Notes under the pieces: model-generated
Databases searched by the model: none
Told to the model about the DNA's origin: nothing
The model's input: only the letters and a program-made list of their open reading frames with translations
In this document: piece after piece, positions 23,782 through 46,105 of the stretch
Position numbering within the stretch: the first letter of the stretch is position 1
Layout of the letters: every line of letters begins with the position of its first letter
Program-made: the position numbers and the translations under genes
NCBI GenBank assembly: GCA_025642065.1
Contig: JAODUP010000309.1
Span: forward strand, 310,001 to 374,000
Source: Paralvinella palmiformis
Taxonomy: Eukaryota; Annelida; Polychaeta; Terebellida; Alvinellidae
Direction of reading: 5' to 3'
Length of the DNA: 64,000 nucleotides

Positions 23782-24872
23782 GTTTATGTTGAAAGTGCAA
23801 TGGCCGTTATATGACCAAATGCCGAGAAATAATGGCTGTATCTTGATCAGTTGAGTCTAGTCACGTGAACATTTCAATGGCATTGTTTTAAATAAGTGTT
23901 TCAACTACCAAGAGATAATGGCATACTGCAGACGGTATATCATCCATAATCATAAACAAGCTTCCTCTCATCGGGTTGATGTCACTATAGACATATTGAA
24001 ATAGGGATATGAAGTAGCACTACCACAAGGGGTTATACGAAATGGAGTTGACAACTTGTGGTGGCCCAGTCCAATAGCGCTAATGAACATTTATTTGGGT
24101 TCGGGAGTTCGGCTCGCGTTGCTACTGAAAGAAGTTCGGAAATTTCCCTTCGAACATGATCATCATTATCATGCACGATGCCGAAGACGAATAACAGAAA
24201 TAATTTTCTCAGACAATTACGTAATATTACATATTTATGGCGATAATTATAATATGGCGAAACCAGGTTATCTCGTGGATCATCGTGACTTAGTAGGATG
24301 TTAGCTGTTTTTGACATCCTGGTCGGGGTAGGACTTCACTTCAGATATCCTGGTAGACGACGAGCGTCCCTTTTTCTCGTTACCATGGAGACATTGTCCA
24401 GACAAAACAACAGGATTTAATTAATCAAATATCATGCAGTGATTTTTCTCTGTGATGGAGCACTTTCTGAAATTGACTGTTTACGAGCCAATAAGTGAAC
24501 TGATTTCGTCATAATGGACATGCAAATATAAATGGGAAATTTTGTTGTGTGGACGGGAAGAGGGAGATTTCTGTGTTATGAGAATAAACAGGTTTTGGAA
24601 TTGTTGTGTAGAAGATTAATCATTTAATTATTGTTGCCAGCAATCAAATTATTTTGTGTGTTATTCCGAACAGGTACAAGATGTTGCAACAGTGGAAAAT
24701 ATGCTTTTGCAATAACTGAGTGTGTGTATGCAGTAGAAATAGTATAACCTGTCACTCGATACCGTAGAAAGAATGGTCCGAATAGTGGTGAATGTTCGCA
24801 AACATAAAACATACAAAATTCGGGGCAAACATTTTTAACGTAGCTGGCTTAATATGCAGCTAATATGCAGGC

Positions 24873-24934
<62 letters not shown>

Positions 24935-25897
24935 CATCCGATTATAGCGATAATTAATGAAAAAGACATTTATTCCCTGTTCCAGACCGTAGACCTATTT
25001 CGATACAGATACCTTATTACACCAATGTAATTACAATATATTTTACTCTATTAGCTTTGCTATGTATAATGTATAATCTGTATGGTTGTCCTCTTATGTG
25101 GTCTGGCGAAACGACCTATTAATTTATACAATGGATTTATACTTCTGGAGTCGTTTGTTACTCCGGCAGTCATCTCCATTAGCAATAAGTTGCGGGCAGA
25201 GATTTTCCCAGTATTATCAGTAATTAGGTTACATTCATATAAGCAGAAGGTATAACTTTTCACTCATGTTAGAGAACAACTAACGACTCAAGAAATGTCG
25301 GATGTCTGTCGATACGTTTGATATAGGTAGGATTTATTTGGTTATTCGATCACAGGTAATGACTGTTGAATATAAACTTTGGTGTCAAAGTAGTTGTCTT
25401 GTGTAAGTAGTAGCTCACCATTGAACTACGCGCATGTGTTATTAACTGCGAGCTGTGCTATTAAATGACATTTATATTTTATTTTGTATGTGCTTCCGCT
25501 TTTGTAGGTAGCCTGCACGTACGAAAAGCGAATTAGCTGGGACCAACAGGCTGATGATTAGCCCATACATATGTTTAGGACTAAGTATGTATAAATATGT
25601 GGAGGTGTAGAATAGTTTATAATTAGATTAATGTATGCATTGTTTTTTTTAATGTATAGATTTATGGATGTCTAGGTCTGAAAGAATGTTTAGATGTTGA
25701 CGTTATGAGTCAGTGTCAATATACATGTATCTAATAAAGGCACAAACACACATACTCAAAGGCACCCCCATATACACATGCACACACACACACACATGCG
25801 CGCGTTCACACATACACACACACAGTCACTCCCAAACACTCATACATACATATACACACACACATACACGGGCGCATAGACAGATGCACACAAACAC
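22160..25897 (+). repeat. Array unit 1
   Basis: Head taggtgaatggatggttgga; long (TA)n at 23715-23779; (AAT)n at 24873-24932; tail from 25370; (CA)-rich end at 25780-25890. Contains plus-strand open frame 24056-24304 (IYLGSGVRLALLLKEV), also seen in other units. Confidence 0.9.
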
Positions 25898-30386
<4,489 letters not shown>

Positions 30387-31723
30387 TAGCTGAATGGATG
30401 GTTGACTAGAGGAATCAAATAAGATCACGTGCTACGACGTCACACCTAAATCGAGCCTTCATGGTGTCACTCGGACTCGGAAGTCTTTGACCGGATAAGA
30501 CGAGAGTCTACGCTTAGCCATCCCGCGGCAGCTGATAGTCGATTATGGCGCCCGATTGTCAAGACAACGAAATATGCTTGGTCTAATATCATTGTTTCTG
30601 TTCGGTGTTAAGTTGTCAGCGACCGATAGCCCGGTAGCGGACATTTTGAGGAATTGGCTAATGCGTTATTATTACCTCGACTTCTCTCGACGACTCATTG
30701 AGCATACTCAAGAAAATTGTAATACATTATCGCATCTTCTTTTATCCAATCAGAATCGGTGTTACTCAAGCAAACACAACAGATACATTATTGTCGGTAC
30801 ATAAGATGCTGGTGCCTCATCAGTTAATATTTTAGGAAATACTTCAATTTGGACTTTAATAGATAAATTATTTGATTCGATTCGGCTTTCTATGGCCTAA
30901 CTCGTAGCGTGACTTGGAAACCAAAGCTCTACAATCTATGTTCAAATTCAATTCTAGCTATATCTGAAAGGTGTTTCATCGTTGACTCAACCTCATTGCC
31001 TTTGGAGATCGTGCAGCCCATTTAGCCCATCACAGGCATAAAAGTGGTATCAATATGACGCAGATTCAGTCTATGCTTTAGTTGATTTGAGCAGCACCCG
31101 CACTAGTTACAGCTGTGACATATAGGATAGGGACGACGCACTTGAGAAACGTATCTGACCCATACACGTTTGAACCAGATTCAAAGTTATAACCCTGATA
31201 TTTACAGCACAGCCCTGTAACAAATGCGCCATCAGACTGTCCAGACTAAGCTCTCGTCGTAGAAAATTATCAGCGAATGAGTGAAGTAGTGAGTGTTTTG
31301 CTTAAGATTGGTGCTGGTCCTATTTAAAGTATATGTCCGAACAAATATTACATTGAGAATTCAGATGCCGAAGTAAACGTCTCACAGACACAAGGAACGC
31401 TTGGAATCGACCCCATGCCAGGCATATTTGCCGTGCTGTACAGTTCGCTAGAAACAAACCAATTATGGTGAGAGGGTTGACATTGGAAATGCAGTGAAGG
31501 TTATATGAGCATGTTCATTGCGAATTATGACCATATGCATAATTCGAATATTATGATTCAATTTTTATGCCAACCATCAGCTTGATATTCGTTTAAACAT
31601 AGCCGAATGCAATATGTTTGTTACTGTGTCCAATTAAATCACCAATATTATCCGTCATCAAAAATGTAAACATGCAACAGAGTGACGATTATTTGACAAC
31701 ATGATTGACAGTTATATATATAT

Positions 31724-31782
<59 letters not shown>

Positions 31783-33018
31783 AAGTTCAATGCCCGTTAT
31801 ATTACAGAAAGCCAAAGAATAATGGTTGTCTGTATCTTGATCAGTTGAGTCTAGTCACGTCAACCTTTCAATGACATTGTTCTAAATAAGTGAGTCAACT
31901 ACCAAGAGATAATTGCATACAACATATGGTATATCATTCATAATCATAAACAGACTTGCTCTCATCGGGTTGATGTCATGATGGGCATATTGAAATCGGA
32001 TGTGACGTAGTGCTACCACGAAGTGTTATAAGAAATAGAGTTGACAACTTGTGGTGGCCCAGTGCAATAGCGCTAATAGACATTTATTTGGGTTCGGGAG
32101 TTCGGCTCGGGTTGCTACTGAAAGAAGTTGGGAAACTTTCCGTTGAACATGATCATCATTATCATGCGCGATGTCAAAGAGGAATAACAGGAATTATTTC
32201 TTCTGGAATTATCCCGTTCTCTCTCCGAATTATTCTAATAAGTTGTATCTAGAAGCCATTTTGTCGTTTCAGAATGTAAATGTTTCCATTTGAAACGTAA
32301 CGACTTTATTTGCCAATTTTCTCCGACAATTACGTCGTATTGAAGATTTATGATGATAATTATGACGTTATTATATGGCGAAACCAGGTTATCTCGTGGA
32401 TCATCGTGAGTTAATAGGACGTTAGCAGTTTATAACATCCTGGTCGGAGCAGGACTTCACTTCAGATATCCTGCTAAATAATGATGATGGTCCCTATTTC
32501 TCGTTAACATGGCGATATTGTCTAGATAAAACAACAGGATTTAATTAATCAAATATCATGCAGTAATATTTCTCCGTGATGGAGCAATTTCTGGAATTGA
32601 CTGTTTACGAGCGAATAAGTGAACTGATTTCGTCTTAATGGGCATGTGAATATAAATGGGAAATTTTGTGGTGTGGACGGGAAGAGGGAGATTTCTGTGT
32701 TATGAGAATAAACAGGTTTTGGAATTATTGTGTAGAATATTAATCATTTAATTATTGTGTGTCATTTGGGACAGGTACAAGATGTTGCAACAGTGGAAAA
32801 TATGTTTTTGCACTAAAAGTGTGTGTGTGTGTTTGTGTGTGTATAAGTGTGTAAGTGAGTGTGTGTGTGTGGTAGAAACAGTCTAGCCTGTCACTCGATG
32901 CCTCTCAAATAAAATACAAACATAAACAATTCGGTGCAAAATATATTGCAACAGTCCAACTTGTTTTTTCAATCAATCTCCGTATGTGTATCTGTGCGTG
33001 TATGTGAATAAGTGATTG

Positions 33019-33058
<40 letters not shown>

Positions 33059-33239
33059 CGTGTGCGTGCGTATGCGTTAGATATAGTATAACCCGCCACC
33101 GTATACCTAAGAAATGAGGTAGTGAGAATGGCTGTGAAAGTTCGGAAACATAAAAAATAAGCAATTCGGAACAAATATTCTTAACAATTCTGGCTTGATA
33201 TGTAACTAGTATGCAGGCATAATGATGATGATGATGATG

Positions 33240-33275
<36 letters not shown>

Positions 33276-34609
33276 GTATACACCAAAATATCCGATTATA
33301 GCTATTACAAAATGGGCGATAATTAATGAAACTTAAAATAGGAATCACGGAACTGAAAAGACATCCATACCCTGGTCCAGACATTAGACCTATTTCGATC
33401 TAGATTCCTTATTACACCAATGTAATTACAATATAGTTTACTCTATTAGCTTTGCTTTGTATAATGTAGAATATGTATAGTTGTCCTCTTAAGTGGTCTG
33501 GCGAAACGATCTATTAATTCATTAAATGCTGTTTGATGGATTTATACTTCTGGAGTCGTTTGTTACTCCAGCAGTCATCTCTATTGACATTAAGCTGCGG
33601 GCAGAGTTTTCCCCATATTATCAGTAATTAGGTTACATTCATTATAATCCCGACGTGTCATTCGTAGTATCGAAGATCTGCCTGAAATCCGCTGTTCTCG
33701 ATAATAGTTCAAATAAATCGAGCGGATAGGCGCTTTAGTTTAGATCCCACCTCACCTAGTTGGATACACTTAGGGAGGCTAAATTAGGGGTGGATGAACG
33801 TTCACTAAGTGATGAAAGGAAGCGTATGGGGATTAGTTGTTAGTTTTGAGTAAATCATAGCATTTACTTTGTTTTGAGGCGGTATTTAGTTATAGTCCAG
33901 TAATATTCGATTGTGCAGAATTGCTATTGCGTTTCTTTTAGCTAAGCCGCTTCATTATTTCCATGTTTAGGTAGTGTACATCTTATCGCGTGTTGAACAA
34001 ACTGTAATATTTGTGAACGCGCCAAGGTCCTGTAAATGTCTAACATTTCACTCAGGTTAGACAACAACTAACGACTCAAGAAATGTCGGATGTCCGTCGA
34101 TATGTTTGATATAGGTAGGATTTATTTGGTTATTCGATCACAGGGAATGACTGTTGAATATAAACTGTGGTGTCAAAGTAGTTGTCTTGTGTAAGTAGTA
34201 GGTCACCATTGAATTACGCGCATGTGTTATTTACTTCGAGCTGTGCCATTAAATGACATTTTTGTATTATTTTGTACGTGCTTCCGCTTTTACACGTAGC
34301 CTGCATGTAGCCACTTCCCTGTGGGCGCGACGTACTTGTCGCGTACGAAAAAAATAATTACCTTGGACCAACAGGCTGATGATTAGCCCAGACATATCTT
34401 TAGGTCTAAGTGTGTATACATTTGTGGTAGTGCAGAATATTTTATAATTAGGTTAATGTATGTATTGTTTTATTTATATATATAGATTTATGGAGATATT
34501 GGTCTCAAAGGATGTTTAGATGTTGAAGTTATAAGCCAGTGTTAATATATGTGTATCCCAAAGCAAACACAAACATACATACTCAAACGCACCCACACAC
34601 ACTCACGTA
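30387..34609 (+). repeat. Array unit 3
   Basis: The head is truncated, entering directly at gaatcaaataagatcacgtg. (TA)n at 31713-31778, (GT)n near 32819, (CT)n at 33021-33048, (GAT)/(AAT) at 33221-33273; tail from 34155. The shared open frame lies at 32010-32252. Confidence 0.9.
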
Positions 34610-38156
<3,547 letters not shown>

Positions 38157-39781
38157 GTTAACGAATGGTTGGACAGGGGAATGGACACGCGATGTTCACA
38201 TATATTTTATGGTATGTGTATATGTATTTGTACCTGATTTCAATAAATACCTAATTCAAAATGGCCTTAGAGGTAAACAACATCAGATCTTCCAGGCAAT
38301 ATATCGTACATTGAGAGCAAAATTGACAAAGACAATACAAACATCCATCTTGATTTTTATTGACTTGATAACGGGAGACAACTCTCAAATAAGGTCACGT
38401 GATACGACGTCATTCCTAATTCGAACCTACACGGCTGCACTCGGACTCTGAGGTAGTTGACCGGATATGACGAGAATCTACACTTAGCCAGTCCACGGCA
38501 GCTGATAGGGGATTATGGCGTCCGATTGTCATGACGACGAAATATTCTTGGCCTAATATCATTGTTTATGTTCGGTGTTAAGTTGTTAGCCACCGATAAC
38601 CCGATAGCGCACGTTTGATGAATTAGCGAGTCTGTTATTTTTAACTCGACTTCTCTCAACGAATCGTCGTTATTTGGAGATACCCAAGAAAACCGTAATA
38701 AATTATCCAATCAGAATTGTTGCTAAACAAAACAACAGTTATCGTATACATTGGCTTGCATAAAGAATATACGATTACTACATCAGATAATACTTTAGAA
38801 AATACTTGATAGTGGTACTTTGATAGACAAATACATTTTTCTAGTCGGCTTTCTATGGCCTAACTCATGGTGTGGTTGGGAACAAAAGCTCTATAATCAA
38901 TATTCAAATTAAATTCTAGCTAGGTCTGAAGGGTGTTTCATCCTTCACTCTACCTCATTGCCTTTTGTGATCGTTCGGCCCATTTAACCTATCAGGTGCA
39001 GAAATCTAATATCAATATGACCCAAATTCAGTCTAAGTTTGAGTTCATTTGAGTAAGATCGGCACTAATTACACTTGTGACATATAACCTTGGGGTGACG
39101 CACTCGAGAAACGCATTTTACCAGCATACGTATGAGCTGGATTCCAAATTAAACCCCTTATATTTGCAGCACAGCTCTCTAACACATTCACCATCCAGAC
39201 TAAGTGTTTTGCTTAATATTGCTGCGGGTTCCATTTGAAATATATGCCCGAAGAAATACTAATTTGAGAATGGAGATTTCGAGGCCAACACCTAACAGAC
39301 GCAAGGAACACTTGGTTTCGATCCCATGCCCTGCAGATTTGCCGTGCTGTGTTGTTAGCTAGAAACAAACCAATTATGGTGAGAAGGTTAACATTGGAAA
39401 TACAGTGACATTTCAAAGCACTTTTGTATTGCAAATTATGACCAGATGAATAATTCGAATATGACTTGTCAAGTTGTTTGACCAATGCGAGCCATCATCG
39501 TGACATTTGTTTAAACATAGCCGAATGCAATGTGTTTGTTATTGTGTCCAATTAAATGTCCAATACTATCCATAATCAAAAATGGACACATACGATAGAG
39601 TGACGATTATATGACAACTTGAATGACAGTTGGAATATATTCATCTGTGTATATCTAATTGCTAAAATATACATGCACAAAGATCTAATTACCTAAAAAA
39701 GTAATTTATCTTGCTTTGCATCAGTGACGAATTCATTCTTAATGTGACGCTCATATCCTGTAGATCCATAACGCGATCCAC

Positions 39782-40108
39782 TCATTCCCATGCTTTACCG
39801 ACCCAGTAAATAGCGTCCAGTACGGATATGGTGCGTATTATCTCCGGACCCGTTATTGTCGAATCCTTCGCTAGCTGATCGATGGTGTACTGCAGTTGTT
39901 TTGCACGAAGTTTCAGTTTGATGGTCTGAATGATTCCCTGGTCCATGGGCTGGCATATAGAAGTGGTATTGACAGGCAAGAATACCAGTTTAACATTTTT
40001 CATTGTAGCACATGCGTGGCTGGGCGCGTTGTCAACAAAGAGCAAAACATTACGTTCCTGTGATCTCATATTTTTGTCAAAAGAACGTAACCAGTCGTCA
40101 ACAATAGC

Positions 40109-40150
<42 letters not shown>

Positions 40151-41175
40151 ATGCATTTTTATAGAGCGCCAGAACCAGGTAACCCTGTTCTGAGGCGCTG
40201 TACAGTATTATTATCCCTGACTTAGACCTGTTTCCAGCTAGCACACTCCCAATGGAGCATACAACACATGCTGCCATTATAGGTGCAAAGTGTTACTCAA
40301 AGACATAGCCATCGCGTCCTGTCAGGTACTCATTTGTATGGATGAGTGAACCAGTCGCCACATGACAACATTGCAACTCCCGTAGATTCGAACCCGCGAC
40401 CCTTCGGCTACGAGTCCTATGCACTAACTAACTGCGCTATCACGGCTCGACAGAAGTCATCCAGGCTTTCTTATTGTTGCGATACTGGACTGGGAGGGAG
40501 TTAATATTGATGTTTTTGAAACAACGTGGTTTTGCTGATCATTGAGGCACATAGCGCAACAGTGAGCCATTCTTTAGACTGCTTGCCACCTGCCGTCTCT
40601 TCGCCCTTCACGTGGAAGGTTTTGTTGCGTGATGCACGATAAATCAGACCCGTTTCGTCCATATTGATGATGTCACGTGGCACGTATTCATCACATATCG
40701 TGGACAGCTTCGACTTCCAGTCACTCACAACAATCTTATCTACATCACCACTCTCACCATTCACAGACCCAAACACAATGTTTTTGCGTTTTAGAAATGA
40801 CTGTAGCCAACCATTTGAAGCCCGAAACGAATCGACCTTCAGATCAGCAGCAAATTTGAGGGCCTGACGCTGTATCAATGGCTCACTGACTTGCACACCT
40901 CTTGTAGTGGCATCCTGAAATCATCTCCATATCAATTCGTTGATTTCGTCATTGTCAGCCTTACGGCGAATACATAGGCTATGACTGGGTGCGTTTCCAC
41001 TATATTCCTCCAATACTTCAGCCTTACGCTTGACGAGTTTTTGTATTTGGTCTTTGCTCACACCAAATGCCTTTCCAATAGTGCGAGAACTGGAGTTTTT
41101 ATCATACACCAGAGCCTTCACATTTTGATATAAAGTTATGATTTTGCGGGATTCGTGAAACATCTTGCAATTCAC
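39782..41175 (-). pseudogene. Tigger/pogo-type (DDE_1) transposase, inactivated
   Basis: The minus strand starts at ATG 41175 with a helix-turn-helix N-terminus (SSSRTIGKAFGVSKDQIQKL). An in-frame TGA follows at 40923-40921, then the CENP-B-type domain (ASNGWLQSFLKRKNIVF) and NMDETGLIYR with the first catalytic Asp. A small deletion and frame shift follow CASM; another frame continues AKPRCFKN to AWMTS. A SINE (40450-40111) interrupts, after which LLFVDNAPSH (second Asp) and QPMDQGIIQ (third) appear, ending at 39782. All three catalytic acidic residues are still readable, but the gene has at least three disabling lesions. TIRs were not identified. Confidence 0.93.
40111..40450 (-). mobile_element. 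tRNA-derived SINE, family 3, inserted in the Tigger transposase
   Basis: The minus strand begins gagccgtgatagcgcagtta and has B box GGGTTCGAATC. It ends gtacagcgcctcag...ggcgctctataaaaatgcat then (TA)n. The tail resembles the LINE 3' end at 541-610. It splits the transposase between AWMTS and AIVDDW, with a target duplication of only about 3 bp (ctg) visible. Confidence 0.85.
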
Positions 41176-41766
41176 GCAGAAGGACGTCGTTTCTTAATAT
41201 CACAATATATCATATGTCAGGAATAGCGTGCAAGTTGGCATATCGAAAGTATAATGTGATTAATTAGAAAATTAGCTCACAATTTATATCCAAAATATTT
41301 TGTAGAGATTGCAATTAGAATTTGAACATAACGCCTTTAGCAGTTTTCTGTTTTCCACAGATTTTCTAGGTTTATCTGTTTGGCGTTATGTGAGCCATTG
41401 TCCGACGGGTAGCTAATTACGTTATTACTTTAATTGTCTTAAATGTTAGTTTGCTCATCAAGAATCAATTGTCTTTACATAATATAGTTAAGACACCGCC
41501 GGAGGTATAATCATTGGGGAAGAGCCAATATTGGTCAATATGTTGGTGGTGTACGGCCAATGACAATCAGCGCCGATATTATCGCAACCGGCGGTTACTT
41601 GACAGGTAATATTATAGACTTAGGACCGCGAAACACTGGCGGTGGGCGGTGTCTGGCAGGTGGCGGCTCCAGACAGGTCAGTTTGAATGGGATTTGCATC
41701 GGGACTTGGGAAAAGTGGCGTTTAGAGCAGGTGGCGCTTCCAGACAGGTAGCGTTAGGAGCAGGTT

Positions 41767-41770
<4 letters not shown>
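41176..41770. other. Non-coding part of the Tigger-bearing insert
   Basis: Unique sequence with a small direct repeat, caggtggcg-ctccagacaggt, at about 41658 and 41730. Possibly transposon 5' flank or captured genomic DNA. No gene seen. Confidence 0.5.
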
Positions 41771-41844
<74 letters not shown>

Positions 41845-42859
41845 TATGAGAAAGTTCAATGCCCGTTATATGAATAAAAGCCAAGGAATAATGGCTTTAT
41901 CTTGATCAGTTCAGTCTAGTCACGTGAACGTTTCAGTGGCATTGTTCTAAATAAGTGATTCAACTACCAAGAGATAATGACATACTGCAGACCGTATATC
42001 ATCCATATTCATAAGCAGATTTACTGTTGTTGGGTTGGTGTCATGATGGGCATATTGAAGTCGGATATAAGGTAGTACTACTATGAAGTATTATAAGAAA
42101 TAGAGTTTGCATCTTGTGGTGGCACAGTCCAATAGTACTAATATACATTTATCTAGGTTTAGGAGTTCGGCTCATGTTGCTACTGAAAGAAGTTCGGAAC
42201 TTTCCCTTGGAACATGATTATCATTATTATACGCGATGGCAAAGAGGAATAATTATTTCATCTGGAATAATCCCGTTCTGTCTCCGAATTATTCTAATAA
42301 TCTTATGTATCGAGAAGCGATTTTGCCGTTTCGGAATATAAAAGTTTCAATTTGAAATTTGGCAATTTTCTCAGATAATTATGTCATATTGAAGATTTAT
42401 GATGATAATTATCACGTTATTATATGGCGACACCAGGTTATCTCGTGGATCATCGTGACTTAGTATGACGTTAGCTGTTTATGACATCCTAGTTGGAGCA
42501 GGACTTCACTTCGGATATCCTGGTAGACGACGAGCGTCCCTATTTCTCGTTACCATGGAGACATTGTCCAAACAAAACAACAGGATTTAATTAATCAAAT
42601 ATCATGCAGTAAGTTTTGTTTCTGATCCAGCACTTTCTGGAATTGACTGTTTACGAGCGAATAAGTGAACTGATTTCATCATAATGGACATGCAAATATA
42701 AATGGGAAATTTAGTTGTATAGACGGGAAGAGGGAGATTTCGGTGCAAGAAACTCTATCTCTATCTGTGCGTTCATGCATGCGTGCGTGTATGTGGGTGT
42801 GTATGAGTGTGAGTGTGTTTGGGTGTGTGTGTGTATGTGTGTGTGTAAACGTCTTTCGA

Positions 42860-44395
42860 GACCATTACCTCCACAAATCTATACATCTATAAAACTATAC
42901 ATACATCATACTACAAATACACATTTCTACACCTCCACATATCTATACATACATTTATATAGAAATATACGTAGATCTATACATGTGTCTGGGCTACTCA
43001 TCAGGAAAACGGCTACACGCAGGCTACGTACAAAAGCGGAAGCATGTACAAAAATACGATTTGACACCAGAGCTCACAACATACTACACGTGCGTATGGT
43101 TCAATAACTAGATACTACATACTCAAGATAATTACTTTGACACCACAGTTTACATTCAAGAGTAGGTTTCTGTGATGCATAACAAACTTATATTGGGTTA
43201 GAATAACTAAATAAATTTTACCTATGTGAACTGTATGGATAGATATCCGACTGGTCTGGCATCGCAAGTTGTTCTCTAACCTAAGTGAAAAGCTAAGCCT
43301 TTCATAGGTCCTGGGCGCGATAGCCAACATTATAGTTTGTTGATAACGTGAGACATCAACTCCATCTGGAAGGAGTGAAGTGTTTAGCTAAAAAACAAAA
43401 CAAAGTAGCAATACTGCACAATGGATTAGTACTGGACTAGAACGAAATATCACCTCAAACCTGAGTAAATACTATGATTTACTAAAATATAACAGTTAAT
43501 CCTCATACGTTTCCGTTCACCACTAAGTAAACGTTCATCCACGTCTAATTTAGCGCGATTATGTATATACAGTTCGGTCTGGTCGGATATAAATTAAAGC
43601 ACCTATCTGCTTGATCTATTTGACCTATAGTGGAGAACCGCGGAGATCAGGCAGATCTCTGATACTGCGAATAACACGTCGAAATTATAATAGCTATACA
43701 TTTAACAAAATTTCCTATATCAGTGTAACCTAATTACTCATAATATGGGAAAAACTCTGTCCGCAGCTTAATACCCATGGAGATGCCTGCCGGAGTAACA
43801 AACGACACCAGGAGTATACATCCATCAAGCAGCATTGTATGAATTAATAGGTCGTTTCGCCAGACCACATAAGAGGACAACAATATAGATTCTACATTAT
43901 ACATAACAAAGCTAATAGATTCAAACATGTTGTAATAACGACATAACTTTCTTACATTGGTGTAATAAGGAATCTGGATCGAAATAGTTCTGATGACTGG
44001 TACGGATAATGCGTTTTTTATGATACATACATAATAGCACTGGCGCAGAACATCAACATTTCAACATCCTTTGAGACCTATACTTCCACAAAGCAATACA
44101 TAAATAAAACAATACCTACATCGATCTAAATATAAATTGTTTTACACCTCCACATATCTATGCGCATATACGTAGACCTATACATGTGTCAAGACTATTC
44201 ATCAGCCTGTGAAGCCCACTTCTCCTGCTTTTCGCACGCAACAAATATGTCATGTCCATATATGTATATATTTTGCTGCAAAATATAATGTATACTTCGG
44301 GTGTGACTATATTCTTTTCTCCCAATGACAATTATATATCTAGACATATCTCTGCGGTCAAGAAGACAACCGTCCACTGACCTAATTACTTAAAT
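42860..44395 (-). repeat. Inverted array modules
   Basis: 42860-43165 is the reverse complement of the unit tail. 43165-44000 is the reverse complement of the block found forward at about 28960-29860. 44040-44250 is a second inverted tail piece, and 44310-44395 inverts a segment found forward at 44740-44900. Confidence 0.85.
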
Positions 44396-45860
44396 CCCAA
44401 GTATCCGAAGGCAGTGATCACAAAATGGTCGATAAGTGATGAAAATTAAAACAGTAGCCACGGAGCTAACGTATTCTTGTTCATTGATTAGAGGAGAAAT
44501 GCCAACTTATTTTACCAATAATTTCAACGTCAAAAAATCGGTTACAGGATCCGATTTCTTTCTGTTAAACTTGTGTTGTCCGGCTATATTTTTAATTGTA
44601 TTCGTAAAAAAATGTAAATACTTTTGTGTGTAAGTTAATAATTGTCAATAAGCGTTGTGGAACAGCTCTACACAGATGGCAACTCTCTTAGTATGGCTGA
44701 TGTTCTGTGACTAGTTTTGAGAGTGTTCATAAAATATAGGTAAGTAATTAGGTCAATGGACGGTTGTCTGCTAGATCCCAGTGATAGGTTCTGGCGAGCT
44801 GTTGTATTTCTATCACTTTGAGGTGAGAGTATCAGAAACACTGATTGTTAAATAGAAAATACACATATTTATATGTCTAGATATATAATTAAAATTTGAA
44901 GAAAAACATACACACAGCCTAAATACACATTACATTTTGCACTTATATATATCCTAAAACACACATTGCCCGTACTAGACTTCAGACCTATTTCGATCTA
45001 GATTTCTTATAACACCGATGTAAGAAAGTGATATAATTATTACAACATCATATCAGGATTGGATGTTAGATTCGAGTAAATCATAATATTTACTCAGATT
45101 TGAGACGATATTTCGTTCTTGTCCAGTAATAATCCACTGTGCGGTATTGCTACTTTGTTTGTTTTAGTTAAATCACTTCACTCCTTCCATATGGAGTTGG
45201 TGTACATTGTCTCACGTGGCCAACAAACTGTAATGTTGGTTAACACGTGAGGGCCTATAAAACGCTTAGCTTTTCACTCAGGTTAGAGAACAACTTGTGA
45301 CGCCAGACCAGACGGACGTCTATGGATACGGTTAATTTAAGTAGGATTTGTTTAGTTATTCAAATCCAGGATCAAGCTGACGACAGCATCTGTGGTGTCG
45401 AAATGTTTTATATATTTGGGATTCTTTTCGACTACATTACATATATGTTGAATGTAAACTGTAGTGTCAAAGCAATTATCTTGTGTATGTAGTAAATTGC
45501 CATTGAACCACACGCACGTGTTGTTTTCTACGAGCTGTGGTGTTAAATGGCATGTTTTACGTGCTTCTGCTTTTGTGCGTACCATGCATCTAGCCGCTTT
45601 CCTGTGCGCCTGACATATTTATCGTGTACGTAAAGCGTATTAGACGAACTCCACAGGCTGATGAGTAACCCAGACACATGTATTGATATACGTACATATA
45701 TATCGATATATGGAGGTGTAGAAATTATATATTTAGATTGATGTATGTATAGTTTATTTAGATTTAGATTATCGAAGTAGAGGTATCAAAGGAGGTTTAG
45801 AGTTGTTGGTGTTCTGCGCTTGTACATCGCTATAGGTATTCTAACACACACACACACACA
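44396..45860 (+). repeat. Forward partial array unit
   Basis: Starts with ggtcgataagtgatgaaaat and the aaaaaatcggttacaggatc block (also in unit 4 at 37155). It continues through the cactcaggttagagaacaac block to a complete tail at 45440-45840 and (CA)n at 45845-45870. Confidence 0.85.
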
Positions 45861-45986
45861 CACACACGCGCGCGCGCACACACATCCGCTCACAAACACA
45901 TCCGCTCCCACACACACACACACACACACAAAAGAAACCAAACCCACCCACCATAAGGTGCTGCCACCTGGGGAATGTATTTTTTA

Positions 45987-46039
<53 letters not shown>

Positions 46040-46049
46040 GCACTCATTT

Positions 46050-46090
<41 letters not shown>

Positions 46091-46105
46091 TGTGTGTGTG
46101 TGCTT
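45845..46105. repeat. Composite (CA)n/(TA)n microsatellite
   Basis: (CA)n at 45845-45890, 45910-45930 and 46019-46040 alternates with (TA)n at 45991-46017 and 46055-46087. It closes the array on the right. Confidence 0.95.
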
